A stretch of 64,000 bases of DNA from Haloplanus litoreus (GTDB taxonomy: Archaea > Halobacteriota > Halobacteria > Halobacteriales > Haloferacaceae): assembly GCF_042677945.1 (NCBI RefSeq), contig NZ_JBHUDN010000014.1; one strand, 5' to 3'. The notes below the pieces were generated by a model. That model did not search any database, was not told where the DNA came from, and saw nothing but the letters and a program-made list of their open reading frames with translations. The position numbers and the translations under genes are program-made. Below, in pieces: positions 25,922-34,050 of the stretch (position 1 is the first letter of the stretch; each line of letters begins with the position of its first letter).

Positions 25922-26578
25922 TCAGGCTTCGAGAATCGCGTCGAGTAACTTCGTCTGTGCGGCGCTCAGGTGTTCGCTGAACGTCGACCGTGAGATGTCG
26001 AGCGAGTCGGCGACCTCTCCCGCGTTGGCCCCCTTCGGATGTTCGAAATATCCCATCTCGTGGGCGCGCTCTAGGACCTCCCGTTGTCGGGCGGTGAGCC
26101 GCCCCCGGTCGAGGAACACCAGATCGTTTTCGGCGGGATCACCCTGCGACTGCAGGAGCCGACGGATGTCGACGGTGGGATACTCCGCGCGAAGGGCGGT
26201 GATGATACTCCGAAGTTCCGCCATATCGGCGGCGTGAAAGACCAGATACAGCATCCCACCGCGGGCGTGAACGTCGACGATTGGGCAGTCGAACGCCTCG
26301 ACGAGTTCGCACGGACACCCCTGGTCACGGGACCGAGTGAACCGATAGACGGTCTTCGTGCCGTAGGTGAACACCGGAGTTAGCTCCGGGTCGGACTCGG
26401 CCACCCACTCGGCGTCCGCATCTTCGAGCATGAACTCCTCGGTCACCGCCCCCGACGCCCCCGGATCGACCCCCCTAGAGACGGAGATAATGGACGTTCC
26501 GGCGTCCGCGGCGGCACCTGCGACCGGACAGGTACCGTCCGCGTCGACCTTCAGTTCCGCTCGAATACCCGTACCCAT
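25922..26578 (-). CDS. Bacterio-opsin-activator-type HTH regulator
   Basis: Transcription regulator of 218 residues. The C-terminus is the HTH_10 domain: LTARQREVLERAHEMGYF, HPKGANAGEVADSLDISRST, then FSEHLSAAQTKLLDAIL (about residues 165-218). The N-terminal sensory half is haloarchaea-specific (BAT-like) with cysteines in TCPVAG and GCPCELVEAFDCP that could bind a metal or cofactor, as in the DmsR-like subgroup. ATG at 26578 is preferred to a GTG at 26593. It is divergent from the ArsR-like gene, and convergent with the PPOX gene, one of which may be its target. Confidence 0.83.
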   Translation of the reverse strand: MGTGIRAELKVDADGTCPVAGAAADAGTSIISVSRGVDPGASGAVTEEFMLEDADAEWVAESDPELTPVFTYGTKTVYRFTRSRDQGCPCELVEAFDCPIVDVHARGGMLYLVFHAADMAELRSIITALRAEYPTVDIRRLLQSQGDPAENDLVFLDRGRLTARQREVLERAHEMGYFEHPKGANAGEVADSLDISRSTFSEHLSAAQTKLLDAILEA

Positions 26579-26660
26579 CGAACGACAGTTCACGGCCCAG
26601 CATCCTAAACATGGCCCTCCACGTGCGGGACAGGCTCAGAGACCATCGGGGTCGCCTTAC

Positions 26661-26668
26661 TTATAAAA
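26661..26668 (+). promoter_or_regulatory. TATA box next to an operator palindrome
   Basis: TTATAAAA, directly followed by the palindrome at 26670-26687. The ATG is 63 bases after the box, so the transcript should start within or just past the palindrome region. Confidence 0.6.
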
Positions 26669-26669
26669 C

Positions 26670-26687
26670 ACCCACGATATCGTGGGT
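26670..26687. promoter_or_regulatory. Perfect 18-bp palindrome, probable operator
   Basis: ACCCACGATATCGTGGGT is a perfect dyad touching the TATA box of the downstream winged-helix gene. A dimer bound here would block TBP/TFB or the start site, so autorepression is the simplest reading (inference). Confidence 0.65.
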
Positions 26688-26730
26688 ACATACTGGTTGT
26701 CCCCGGCTCTGTACGTGTTCGTGACCGACG

Positions 26731-27105
26731 ATGGCCATCGCCACCAAGCCCCCTCAGGAACGAACGACCGACGAATCGACGATCAGTGACGCCGAAGACG
26801 TTCAGGCGCTGCTCGACGCCCTGCACGACCCGGACTGCCGAGCAGTGCTCGAGGCCACGAGCGAGGAGTCCCTGTCGGCCAGCGAACTCTCCGAGACCTG
26901 TGAGCTGCCGCTGTCGACGACGTATCGGAAGCTGGACGCACTCACCACGGTCGGATTGCTCGAGGAGCGGACCCGGCTCTGCCCCGACGGCAAGCACGCG
27001 AGCGAGTACGTCCGCTGTGTCGAGAGCGTGAACGTCGACGTCGACGAGGGCGGCTTCGAACTCACCGTGTCGCGACGCCGCCGTGCCGAGCGGACCCCAC
27101 TGTAA
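26731..27105 (+). CDS. Winged-helix regulator, ArsR-like
   Basis: DNA-binding protein of 124 residues. The winged helix is at about residues 22-85: AEDVQALLDALHDPDCRAVLEATSEESLSASELSETCELPLSTTYRKLDALTTVGLLEERTRL in pieces, the second and third helices being SASELSETC and PLSTTYRKLDAL. The Arg-rich C-terminal tail (SRRRRAERTPL) may add DNA contacts. Cysteines (DCRAV, TCEL, LCPDG, RCVES) could make it redox- or metal-responsive, but no known metal site is clear. It sits between the palindrome and the 2-oxoacid dehydrogenase operon, which has its own TATA box. Confidence 0.8.
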   Translation: MAIATKPPQERTTDESTISDAEDVQALLDALHDPDCRAVLEATSEESLSASELSETCELPLSTTYRKLDALTTVGLLEERTRLCPDGKHASEYVRCVESVNVDVDEGGFELTVSRRRRAERTPL

Positions 27106-27150
27106 CGGCCCCGTCGAGGCTCGTTCCCCGGTCGTGTGTGGCCACCTACA

Positions 27151-27158
27151 TTATTATA
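27151..27158 (+). promoter_or_regulatory. TATA box of the 2-oxoacid dehydrogenase operon
   Basis: TTATTATA is 27-34 bases before the ATG at 27185, giving an essentially leaderless mRNA. Confidence 0.55.
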
Positions 27159-27184
27159 GGTCATCCTTCGAACGTCTAGTGGGT

Positions 27185-28228
27185 ATGATACCACAAGCCA
27201 CGTTGCGGGAGATGTACGCCGACATGGTAACGGCACGGTACTACGAGGAACGCTTACAGGAGGAGTATCTGGAGGGGAAACAGCCGGCCTTCGACATCTC
27301 CGCCGGGCCGATTCCGGGGGAACTCCACCTCGCGGCGGGACAGGAGGCGGCCGCCGCGGGCGTCTGTCACCACCTGCGCGACGACGACGTGGTCACCGCG
27401 CCGCACCGACCCCACCACGTCGCCATCGCCAAGGGCGTCGATCTGAAGCGCATGACTGCGGAGATTTTCGGGCGCGAGACGGGGTTGAGTTCCGGGAAGG
27501 GCGGCCACATGCACCTGTTCGACCCCGACGTGAACTTCGCCTGTAGCGGGATCATCGCGCAGGGCTGCCCCCCGGCGGCCGGCGCGGGTCTCGCGGCGAA
27601 GAAACGCAACACCGACAGCGTCGCCGTCGCCTACCTCGGCGAGGGCGCCATCGACCAGGGTGGATTCCTGGAGTCGTTGAACCTCGCGGCGGTCCACGAC
27701 CTGCCCGTCGTCTTCGTCGTCGAGGACAACGACTGGGCGATCAGTATGCCACAGGAGCGCGTGACCGACGTGGAGCGGCCCGCGTCGCGGGCCGGCGGGT
27801 TCGACATGCCCGGCATCAGCGTCGACCACGACGACGCCATCGCCGTCTACGAAGCCGCCCGCGAGGCGGTAGGCCGCGCCCGCGACGGGAACGGGCCGAC
27901 GGTACTCTCCGTCCAGGTGCACCGGCGGATGGGCCACTTCATGGGCGACCCCCAGAGCTACCGGTCCGAGGCGGATCAGGAGGCGGCGACCGCACGCGAC
28001 TCCGTCGAGCGTCTGGCCGCTGACCTGCGCGCCGACGGTGTCGACGACGACACCCTCGAGGACATCCGGGTCGCAGCCCACGACCGGGTGGACGAGGCCA
28101 TCGCGTGGGCGAAAGAGCAGCCGAAACCCGACCCCGAGGCCGCCTACGAGGACGCCTTCGTCAACCCGCCGTCGGGCGTGACCGACACCGAACCCGAGTT
28201 CGACCTGGCGGGAGGTGCGGACCGATGA
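27185..28228 (+). CDS. 2-oxoacid dehydrogenase E1 alpha subunit (TPP-dependent)
   Basis: Decarboxylase alpha subunit of 347 residues. The thiamine-diphosphate motif is GEGAIDQGGFLESLNLAAVH with VVEDNDWAIS closing it (about residues 155-190); GHMHLFDP and HRRMGHFMGDPQSYR are the conserved substrate and phosphorylation-loop-like regions. HLAAGQEAAAAGVCHHL is the family's N-terminal signature. The match is to the pyruvate / acetoin / branched-chain group, and the actual 2-oxoacid is unknown; several haloarchaeal paralogues of this operon type have no proven substrate. It overlaps the beta-subunit gene by four bases. Confidence 0.9.
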   Translation: MIPQATLREMYADMVTARYYEERLQEEYLEGKQPAFDISAGPIPGELHLAAGQEAAAAGVCHHLRDDDVVTAPHRPHHVAIAKGVDLKRMTAEIFGRETGLSSGKGGHMHLFDPDVNFACSGIIAQGCPPAAGAGLAAKKRNTDSVAVAYLGEGAIDQGGFLESLNLAAVHDLPVVFVVEDNDWAISMPQERVTDVERPASRAGGFDMPGISVDHDDAIAVYEAAREAVGRARDGNGPTVLSVQVHRRMGHFMGDPQSYRSEADQEAATARDSVERLAADLRADGVDDDTLEDIRVAAHDRVDEAIAWAKEQPKPDPEAAYEDAFVNPPSGVTDTEPEFDLAGGADR

Positions 28229-29242
28229 GCGAGACGGTCGACCGCGACCTGACGATGAGTCGTGCCATCGTCGAGGCCATCGGCGACGAGATGCGCGAGA
28301 ACGAGGAGGTGTTCTACATGGGCGAGGACGTGGCCGACTACGGCGGCATCTTCGACAGCACCCAGGGCCTCCTCGACGAGTTCGGCTACGACCGTATCAT
28401 GGACGTGCCGATCAGCGAGACGGCCTACCTCGGCGCGGCCGTCGGCGCCGCTCAGCAGGGGATGCGCCCCATCGCGGAACTGATGTTCGTCGACTTCTTC
28501 GGCGTCGCGATGGATCAGATCTACAACCAGATGGCGAAGAACACGTACATGAGCGGCGGGGCGGTGAACGTCCCGATGGTCATGACGACGGCCGTGGGCG
28601 GCACGTACAACGACGCCGCCCAGCACTCCCAGACGCTCTACGGCACCTTCGCGCACCTCCCGGGGATGAAGGTGGTCGTTCCGTCGACTGCCTACGACGC
28701 CAAGGGACTCATGCACAACGCCATCCGCGACGACGACCCGGTCGTCTACATGTACCACAAGCGCCTGATGGGTCTCGGGTGGTTGCCCGCGCCGGACGGG
28801 CCGAAGACGCCCGTTCCCGAGACGGACTACACGATTCCGTTCGGACAGGCCGACGTGAAACGCGAGGGCGCGGACGTCACCATCGTGACCCTCGGCCTCC
28901 ACGTCCACCGGGCGCTCGACGCCGTCGCCGCACTCGCCGCGGACGGCNNNNNNCGTCGACGCCGAGGTGATCGACCTCCGGACGCTCGTCCCGTTGGACC
29001 GGGAGACGGTGGTCGAGTCGGTGCGAAAGACCGGCCACCTCGTCGTCGTCGACGAGGACTACCGCTCCTTCGGCCTGACCGGCGAAATCGTGGCCAGCGT
29101 CGCCGACGAGGCTCTCGACGCGCTGTCGGCCGTCGAACGGGTGGCGCTCCCCGACGTGCCCATCCCCTACGCGCGGTCGCTGGAGACCGAGGTGGTGCCG
29201 GGCGCGACGGACATCGAAGCCGCGGTCCGGTCGCTCCGATGA
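28225..29242 (+). CDS. 2-oxoacid dehydrogenase E1 beta subunit, with assembly gap
   Basis: Partner of E1 alpha, about 338 residues allowing for the gap. Signatures are MGEDVADYGGIFDSTQGL, DVPISETAYLGAAVGAAQQGMRPIAELMFVDF (read in parts) and the late VIDLRTLVPLDRETVVESV with VVVDEDYRSFG. A 6-base N run (28948-28953) falls between LAADG and VDAEVIDL; the frame differs by one across it, so the true gap is not six bases. The ATG of the next gene overlaps its TGA by four bases. Confidence 0.88.
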
Positions 29243-29441
29243 CCGACCGTGTCGCCGTCGTCGCGGAGGGTGACTGGAGCGACGACGTNNNNNNNNNNNN
29301 NNNNNNNNNNNNNNNNNNNNNNNNNNNNNNNNNNNNNNNNNNNNNNNNNNNNNNNNNNNNNNNNNNNNNNNNNNNNNNNNNNNNNNNNNNNNNNNNNNNN
29401 NNNNNGTCGGTGAGACGCTCGCCTGGATTCAGCCCACCTGA
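29239..29441 (+). CDS. Free-standing lipoyl-domain protein (split E2), mostly in gap
   Basis: Begins MTDRVAVVAEGDWSDDV, overlapping the E1 beta stop (ATGA), then enters a 117-base N run (29289-29405). After the gap, in a different frame from the ORF that runs on into the acyltransferase, the sequence reads VGETLAWIQPT followed by TGA at 29439-29441. That is the normal end of a lipoyl domain ('GETL-W-I-P'). The lipoyl-lysine itself is hidden in the gap. The reading is therefore a small carrier protein of about 65-75 residues, separate from the E2 catalytic protein. What lies in the gap is inferred, hence moderate confidence. Confidence 0.6.
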
Positions 29442-29442
29442 G

Positions 29443-30165
29443 ATGCCCGGATCCGACACGGACGACGGCCCGGCGACGCGAACGGTCCGCGAGGAACGCT
29501 CGGCGAGTCCCATGCGACGGACCATCGCCGAGCGATTGGCCGAGAGCTACCGCGACGCCGTCCACGTCACCGCCAGCCGCGAGGTGGACGCCGAGACGCT
29601 CGCCTCGACGTCGGACCGCGCGGGCGAGGACGTGGCCATCACCGACGTGGTGATCCGCGCCCTCTCGGAGGCCCTCGACGCACACCCGTCGTTCAACGCG
29701 ACGTTCGAGGACGGCGTCCACCGTCTCTACGAGGAGCACAACGTCGGCGTGGCCGTCGCCATCGAGGACGGCCTCGTCGCACCGGTCCTCGCCGACGTGG
29801 GCTCGAAATCCCTCGCCGAGGTGGCGCGCGAGCGTCGTCATCTGACCGAGGCCGTACAGGCCGGCGACCACTCGATGACCGACCTCCGGGGCGGCACGAT
29901 CACCCTGTCGAATCTCGGTCCCCTCGGCGTGGATTCGTTCACCCCGATCATCAACCCGCCGGAGGTGGCCATTCTGGGCGTGAGTCGCCTCCGAGAGCGT
30001 GCCCGCCCGGACGGGGAAAGCGGCGTCGCGTTCCGTCGGGAGGTGACGTTCGATCTGAGCTTCGATCATCGCGTCGTCGACGGCGCCGACGCGGCGCGAT
30101 TCCTCGGGACGCTCGCCGAACGCGTCGAGGCCGCCGACCGCTACCTCGACGGACCGGGCGAGTGA
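29443..30165 (+). CDS. 2-oxoacid dehydrogenase E2 acyltransferase, catalytic domain only
   Basis: Acyltransferase of 240 residues starting one base after the TGA of the lipoyl protein (ATG at 29443, MPGSDTDDG). After a short acidic lead, SPMRRTIAERLAESYRDAVHVTASREV begins the catalytic domain (read in parts); DLRGGTITLSNLGPLGVDSFTPIINPPEVAILGVSR contains the NLG and NPP turns, and FDHRVVDGADAARFL the active-site His-x3-Asp (HRVVDG). No lipoyl or peripheral-subunit-binding domain is present in this reading frame, which is unusual for an E2. No E3 (lipoamide dehydrogenase) gene follows in the window. Confidence 0.82.
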   Translation: MPGSDTDDGPATRTVREERSASPMRRTIAERLAESYRDAVHVTASREVDAETLASTSDRAGEDVAITDVVIRALSEALDAHPSFNATFEDGVHRLYEEHNVGVAVAIEDGLVAPVLADVGSKSLAEVARERRHLTEAVQAGDHSMTDLRGGTITLSNLGPLGVDSFTPIINPPEVAILGVSRLRERARPDGESGVAFRREVTFDLSFDHRVVDGADAARFLGTLAERVEAADRYLDGPGE

Positions 30166-30181
30166 GACGGACTGCTGTACG
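30164..30181 (+). repeat. Dispersed intergenic 18-mer, copy 2
   Basis: GAGACGGACTGCTGTACG, identical to 14075-14092. It begins at the stop codon of the acyltransferase gene (TGA 30163-30165) and fills the short gap before the convergent membrane-protein gene. Confidence 0.6.
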
Positions 30182-30205
30182 CCACTCCCGGCCGCCTGCC
30201 TGGGG

Positions 30206-30397
30206 TTACGACGACGAGTCGCGCCGACGCAACGCCCACAGCACGAGCAACAGCCCCTCGACCCGGGCGGCTGCGTACACCCAGCGGCGCGGACTGCCGT
30301 CGCCGTCGGTCGCCAGGTTCATCCAGAAGTCGACGAGTCGCCGGGGACGGAGGACTTCGGCGAGGCCGAGTACCAACACCGCGATACGGAGGAGCAT
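30206..30397 (-). CDS. Small haloarchaeal membrane protein
   Basis: Predicted membrane protein of 63 residues with two hydrophobic stretches: MLLRIAVLVLGLAEVL at the start and VEGLLLVLWALRR near the end. The middle PRRLVDFWMNLAT and WVYAAARVEG give it the look of a conserved haloarchaeal family that I recognise only as hypothetical. It is convergent with the acyltransferase gene, and lies 170 bases from the divergent TrkA gene; an AT-rich GTACTAATT about 20 bases upstream is its likely promoter. Confidence 0.6.
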   Translation of the reverse strand: MLLRIAVLVLGLAEVLRPRRLVDFWMNLATDGDGSPRRWVYAAARVEGLLLVLWALRRRDSSS

Positions 30398-30566
30398 ACC
30401 CGTGACGTCGCGCCCGGTAGTACTAATTGGTGTCGGTTATTCTATAGGAATGGCAGCTACGGAACGCCGATTCCTGCCATCTGGGAACCATGGCGCGCTT
30501 GAAGCCCGTCCCGCGTCAACCGCCGGGTGACGAGGAATCGGCGTCGAACCGACGGACCCATCGACC

Positions 30567-31220
30567 ATGACCCACACCAAACGCATCGTCGTCGCCGGCG
30601 GCGGCCGCGTCGGTCTCAGGACGGCTCGGGAGTTGGCCGACCGGGGTCACGATATCGTGTTGATCGAGAAGGCGGAGGACCGCTCGGACGCGGCCGCCGA
30701 CGAACACGTCGGGTTGGTTCTCCAGGGCGACGCCACGGCCCCGTCCATCCTCGAACAGGCCGACCTGGAGCGTGCGGACGCCATCGCCGCGCTGACCGAT
30801 CAGCCGGGGACGAACCTGGCGGTCTGTCTGGAGGCCAAACGGATCGATCCCGACATCCGGACCCTGGCCCGGACCGACACGGGAACCGAGGACGAGTACG
30901 ACGAAATCGCCGACGCGACGATCCTCCCCCACGAGCTGAGCGCCGCTACGGCGGCGGACATCCTCTCCGGAGACGAGGTACGGACCCTCGCGAGCGACCA
31001 CCACGACCTCGAAATCCTGGAAATCGAGGTGACAGAGGGCGCCCCTGTCGTCGGCCACACCCTCGACGAGGTCAGTCTCCCCAGGGGGAGTCTGGTCGTC
31101 TCCGACCGTGACCGGACGCGGATCGCCCGTGCGGACACGGAACTCGAAGCGGGGGAGCGCTACGTCGTCGCTGCCGAGTCCGACGTGGTCGAAGAGGTGC
31201 TGATGCTCTTTCGGGGCTGA
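30567..31220 (+). CDS. TrkA-type potassium channel/transport regulator
   Basis: Cytosolic nucleotide-sensing protein of 217 residues. Residues 1-~130 are the RCK/TrkA-N Rossmann domain with VVAGGGRVGLRTARELADRGHDIVLIEK (GxGxxG-type turn and acidic end of strand 2, which favours NAD(H)); residues ~145-217 are TrkA-C (VTEGAPVVGHTLDEVSLPRGSLVVS in parts). It would gate a Trk/Ktr or channel subunit, which is not adjacent. Stands alone ahead of cydAB. Confidence 0.88.
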   Translation: MTHTKRIVVAGGGRVGLRTARELADRGHDIVLIEKAEDRSDAAADEHVGLVLQGDATAPSILEQADLERADAIAALTDQPGTNLAVCLEAKRIDPDIRTLARTDTGTEDEYDEIADATILPHELSAATAADILSGDEVRTLASDHHDLEILEIEVTEGAPVVGHTLDEVSLPRGSLVVSDRDRTRIARADTELEAGERYVVAAESDVVEEVLMLFRG

Positions 31221-31309
31221 ACCGACGGAGCGAGACCACGACGAATCGCGGACGGAAGCGCCAATCGGTCGGAAACACTGCGACGGACACCAACCGCAAC
31301 AAGACACGC

Positions 31310-32731
31310 ATGGTAGACCCAGTCATCGCAAGCCGGTTACAGTTCGCCCTCACGACCATCGTCCACATCATCTTCCCGGTCGTGAGCATGGGACTCGCCC
31401 CCTTCCTGCTCTACTTCACCTGGAAGGACATCCGCACGGGGAACCCCGTTTACGAGCAGTTGCGTCGGTTCTGGACCCGGATCTTCGCCGTGAGTTTCGT
31501 CGTCGGGACGGTGACGGGAATCGTTCTCGAATTCGAGTTCGGCACCAACTTCGCCGCCTTCGCGACGACGGCCGGCCCCCTGTTCGGCGGCCCCCTCGCC
31601 GTCGAGGGGATGATGGCGTTCATGCTGGAAGCGACCTTCCTCGGCGTCTTCGTCTACGGGCGAGAGCGCGTGGGCGACGTTCTCTACATGATCTCTGCCG
31701 TCGCCGTGGGCCTCGGCACCTGGCTCTCGGCCGTCTGGATCCTGATCGCCAACTCGTGGATGCAGAACCCACGGGGGTTCGAGATGGTGACCCGGAACGG
31801 CCAGCAGGTGGTTCACCTGACCGATCCCATCGCCGCCTACCTCAACCCCCGATTTTTCTGGATGTTCGTCCACATGCAGAACGCAGCCGTCGAGTCCGTC
31901 GCCCTCGCGGTTTCGGGTCTCGCCGCGTACTTCGTCTTTCGGCATCACGTCTGGGACAATCCGGTCGATCACCCCGAGTTCTGGGAGACCACGCTCAAAA
32001 TCGGCCTTGTCGCGCTCCTGATCTCGGCGCCGCTACAGGTGCTCCACGGCGATATGTACGCCCGGCACGTCTACGAGACGCAGCCCCAGAAGTTCGCGGC
32101 GATGGAGGCCGTCTGGGAGACGGACAGCTACGTCCCGGAGTATCTCTTCGCCGTCCCGACGAGCGTCTCTGACATCCTCGATCCGCGAGCCAAGGAGATC
32201 TTCGGCATCGGTATCCCGGGCGGTGCGTCGTGGCTCGCGAGCGGCGGTGATCCACAGGCGACGATCCGCGGTCTGGAGGAGTTCGAGGGCCCACAGCCAC
32301 CCGTGGCCATCGTCTTCTGGTCGTTCCGCATCATGGTGGCGCTCGGGTTCTGGTTCGTCCTCCTGGCGTTCTGGGGTGGGTACCGCTGGTTCCGGGGAGA
32401 ACTCCTCGAAGACGACCTGTTGCACAAGGCGCTGATGGCCTCCTCACCGCTCGGCGTCGTCGCCGTCGAGGTGGGTTGGGTGGTCACCGAGGTGGGGCGC
32501 CAGCCCTGGATCATCCAGGGCGTGATGAAGACGAGTTCGGGCGTCTCACCGGGGCTGACGGGGGCCGAAGCGACGGCGACGCTCGCGGGCTTCGCCGCGC
32601 TCTATCTCGGCTTGCTCGCCCTCTACGGCTACGTCGTCGCCCGACTGATCCGCGCCGGTCCGCCGACGGGCGCGGACCTCGTGACGACGGAGTCCGCCGA
32701 GTCGACGACTGGAGTGGGCGCCGATGACTAG
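31310..32731 (+). CDS. cydA: Cytochrome bd oxidase subunit I
   Basis: Quinol oxidase subunit of 473 residues with nine or so membrane helices and two b-type haems plus haem d in the complex. The first helix has RLQFALTTIVHIIFPVVSMG with His19, the equivalent of the high-spin haem b595 ligand; FVHMQNAAVES carries the likely His for haem b558, and EVGWVVTEVGRQPWIIQGVMKT holds the proton-channel Glu and the WxxxxxR/QPW core. The short Q-loop fits the CIO/short-loop bd type. The stop overlaps the cydB start by eight bases. No clear TATA box is seen upstream. Confidence 0.93.
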   Translation: MVDPVIASRLQFALTTIVHIIFPVVSMGLAPFLLYFTWKDIRTGNPVYEQLRRFWTRIFAVSFVVGTVTGIVLEFEFGTNFAAFATTAGPLFGGPLAVEGMMAFMLEATFLGVFVYGRERVGDVLYMISAVAVGLGTWLSAVWILIANSWMQNPRGFEMVTRNGQQVVHLTDPIAAYLNPRFFWMFVHMQNAAVESVALAVSGLAAYFVFRHHVWDNPVDHPEFWETTLKIGLVALLISAPLQVLHGDMYARHVYETQPQKFAAMEAVWETDSYVPEYLFAVPTSVSDILDPRAKEIFGIGIPGGASWLASGGDPQATIRGLEEFEGPQPPVAIVFWSFRIMVALGFWFVLLAFWGGYRWFRGELLEDDLLHKALMASSPLGVVAVEVGWVVTEVGRQPWIIQGVMKTSSGVSPGLTGAEATATLAGFAALYLGLLALYGYVVARLIRAGPPTGADLVTTESAESTTGVGADD

Positions 32732-33725
32732 CGTCGATACGCTGTCGAGTGGCCCGCTCTTTGGCCTGCCGCTTCCGGACCTCTGGTTCGCGCTCCTGTT
32801 TTTCATCTTCGGGACCTTCCTCTTTCTCGACGGGTTCGACTTCGGCGTCGGTGTGCTCTTTGCGACCCGCGAGGACGACGCGGAACGCGAACAGTTCCTC
32901 GCCGCAATCGGGCCGTTCTGGGACGGCAACGAGGTGTGGCTCGTCGTCTTCGGTGGGGCGATGTTCGCCGCCTTCCCGGCCGTCTACGCCAACCTGTTCA
33001 GCCGGAACTACCTGTTGATGTTCGCCATCCTGGGGGCGCTCATCCTCCGCGGACTGGCGCCGGAGATGTACGAACAGCGCCACGACGAGCGCTGGCAACG
33101 CTGGTGGGGGCGCTCGTTCGTCGCCGGCAGTCTCGCGACGCCCTTTTTCCTCGGGATGTTCACCGCCAACTGGCTGCTCGGGTCGACGTCGCTCGTCACG
33201 CCGGCGGGCGTTCTCGTCGGCCTGACAGTCGTCGCCCTCACCGTCGTCGATGGCGTCGCCTTCCTGCGCCTGAAGACCCGTGGTGACCTCCGGGACGACT
33301 TGCGAACCGACGGCTACCGCGCGCTCGTCGCGTACCTGATGTTGGTCGTCGCGACGCTCGCCGCCCTCTACGGCCTCACACCCGGCCTGCGGGCGTCGAT
33401 GCGCTCCTCGGCCGTCGTGGGACTCGTCGCCGCGACGCTCGTCCTCGCGGCGGCCTACGCCGTCGCGACGCATCGCGACCGGTACTACGCCGCCTTCGTC
33501 GCCGCCGCGGGGCTGGTGTTCGCGCTCGTCGCCGTCGTCGCGACGCTGCTCTATCCGTCGGTCGATCCGGCGGCGGGGCTGACCGTCGAGGCCGCCATCG
33601 TCCCCACGCTGTCGCTCAACCTCATGTCCATCGGGGCTGCGTTGCTCCTGCCGCTCGTGTTCGCCTACTTCGTCGTCCTCTACTCGGCGTTCAGCGGCCC
33701 GATAGAGGCGGGAGAGACGTACTGA
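32724..33725 (+). CDS. cydB: Cytochrome bd oxidase subunit II
   Basis: Membrane subunit of 333 residues pairing with CydA. Family signatures are DLWFALLFFIFGTFLFLDGFDFGVGVL, ATREDDAEREQFLAAIGPFWDGNEVWLVVFGGAMFAAFP (read in parts) and the repeated second half ending LPLVFAYFVVLYSAF. Eight hydrophobic helices. The gene starts eight bases inside cydA, and its TGA shares a base with the ATG of the next small membrane gene, so all three are in one mRNA. Confidence 0.93.
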   Translation: MTSVDTLSSGPLFGLPLPDLWFALLFFIFGTFLFLDGFDFGVGVLFATREDDAEREQFLAAIGPFWDGNEVWLVVFGGAMFAAFPAVYANLFSRNYLLMFAILGALILRGLAPEMYEQRHDERWQRWWGRSFVAGSLATPFFLGMFTANWLLGSTSLVTPAGVLVGLTVVALTVVDGVAFLRLKTRGDLRDDLRTDGYRALVAYLMLVVATLAALYGLTPGLRASMRSSAVVGLVAATLVLAAAYAVATHRDRYYAAFVAAAGLVFALVAVVATLLYPSVDPAAGLTVEAAIVPTLSLNLMSIGAALLLPLVFAYFVVLYSAFSGPIEAGETY

Positions 33726-33973
33726 TGGGTGACGAGGACGCGACGACGGCCGACGATGACGATGGGACCCCGCGGCTCGCCTCCCGGATTCTGGTGACGT
33801 GGGTCGAACTCACCGTCGTCGGCATCGCTGGCGCGGCAGTCGGGAACACGCTCGGCGGCCCACCGGGGTTCATCGTCTACCTCGCCACGACGCTGCTCTC
33901 CGTCGCCGTCCTCTTCCACAACGTGAACGAACTGATCGCGGCGCGGATGCGGACGGCCCGCGCCGAGGGGTGA
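33725..33973 (+). CDS. Small membrane protein coupled to cydAB
   Basis: Protein of 82 residues starting inside the cydB stop (TGATG, one-base overlap). The first ~18 residues are acidic (MGDEDATTADDDDGTP); two membrane helices follow (about residues 25-45, LVTWVELTVVGIAGAAVG; and 50-70, FIVYLATTLLSVAVLFHNV). Its position makes it a candidate accessory subunit of the bd oxidase, comparable in placement to bacterial CydX/CydS, but it is longer and has two helices rather than one, so this is only positional inference. Confidence 0.7.
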   Translation: MGDEDATTADDDDGTPRLASRILVTWVELTVVGIAGAAVGNTLGGPPGFIVYLATTLLSVAVLFHNVNELIAARMRTARAEG

Positions 33974-34036
33974 CGGCTGGACGACGTCCCCTTCTCGGCT
34001 GCTGGGAACGGAAGCGACCTATTTCACGTTGGATAG

Positions 34037-34050
34037 TCAACTATTCCGCA
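34037..34050 (+). repeat. Dispersed 14-mer, copy 2, at a start codon
   Basis: TCAACTATTCCGCA; its final A is the first base of the ATG of the phosphoribosyltransferase gene. A TATA-like CCTATTTCAC is about 25-30 bases upstream, so this motif occupies the start-site region of a leaderless gene. Also present at 18555-18568. Confidence 0.5.
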
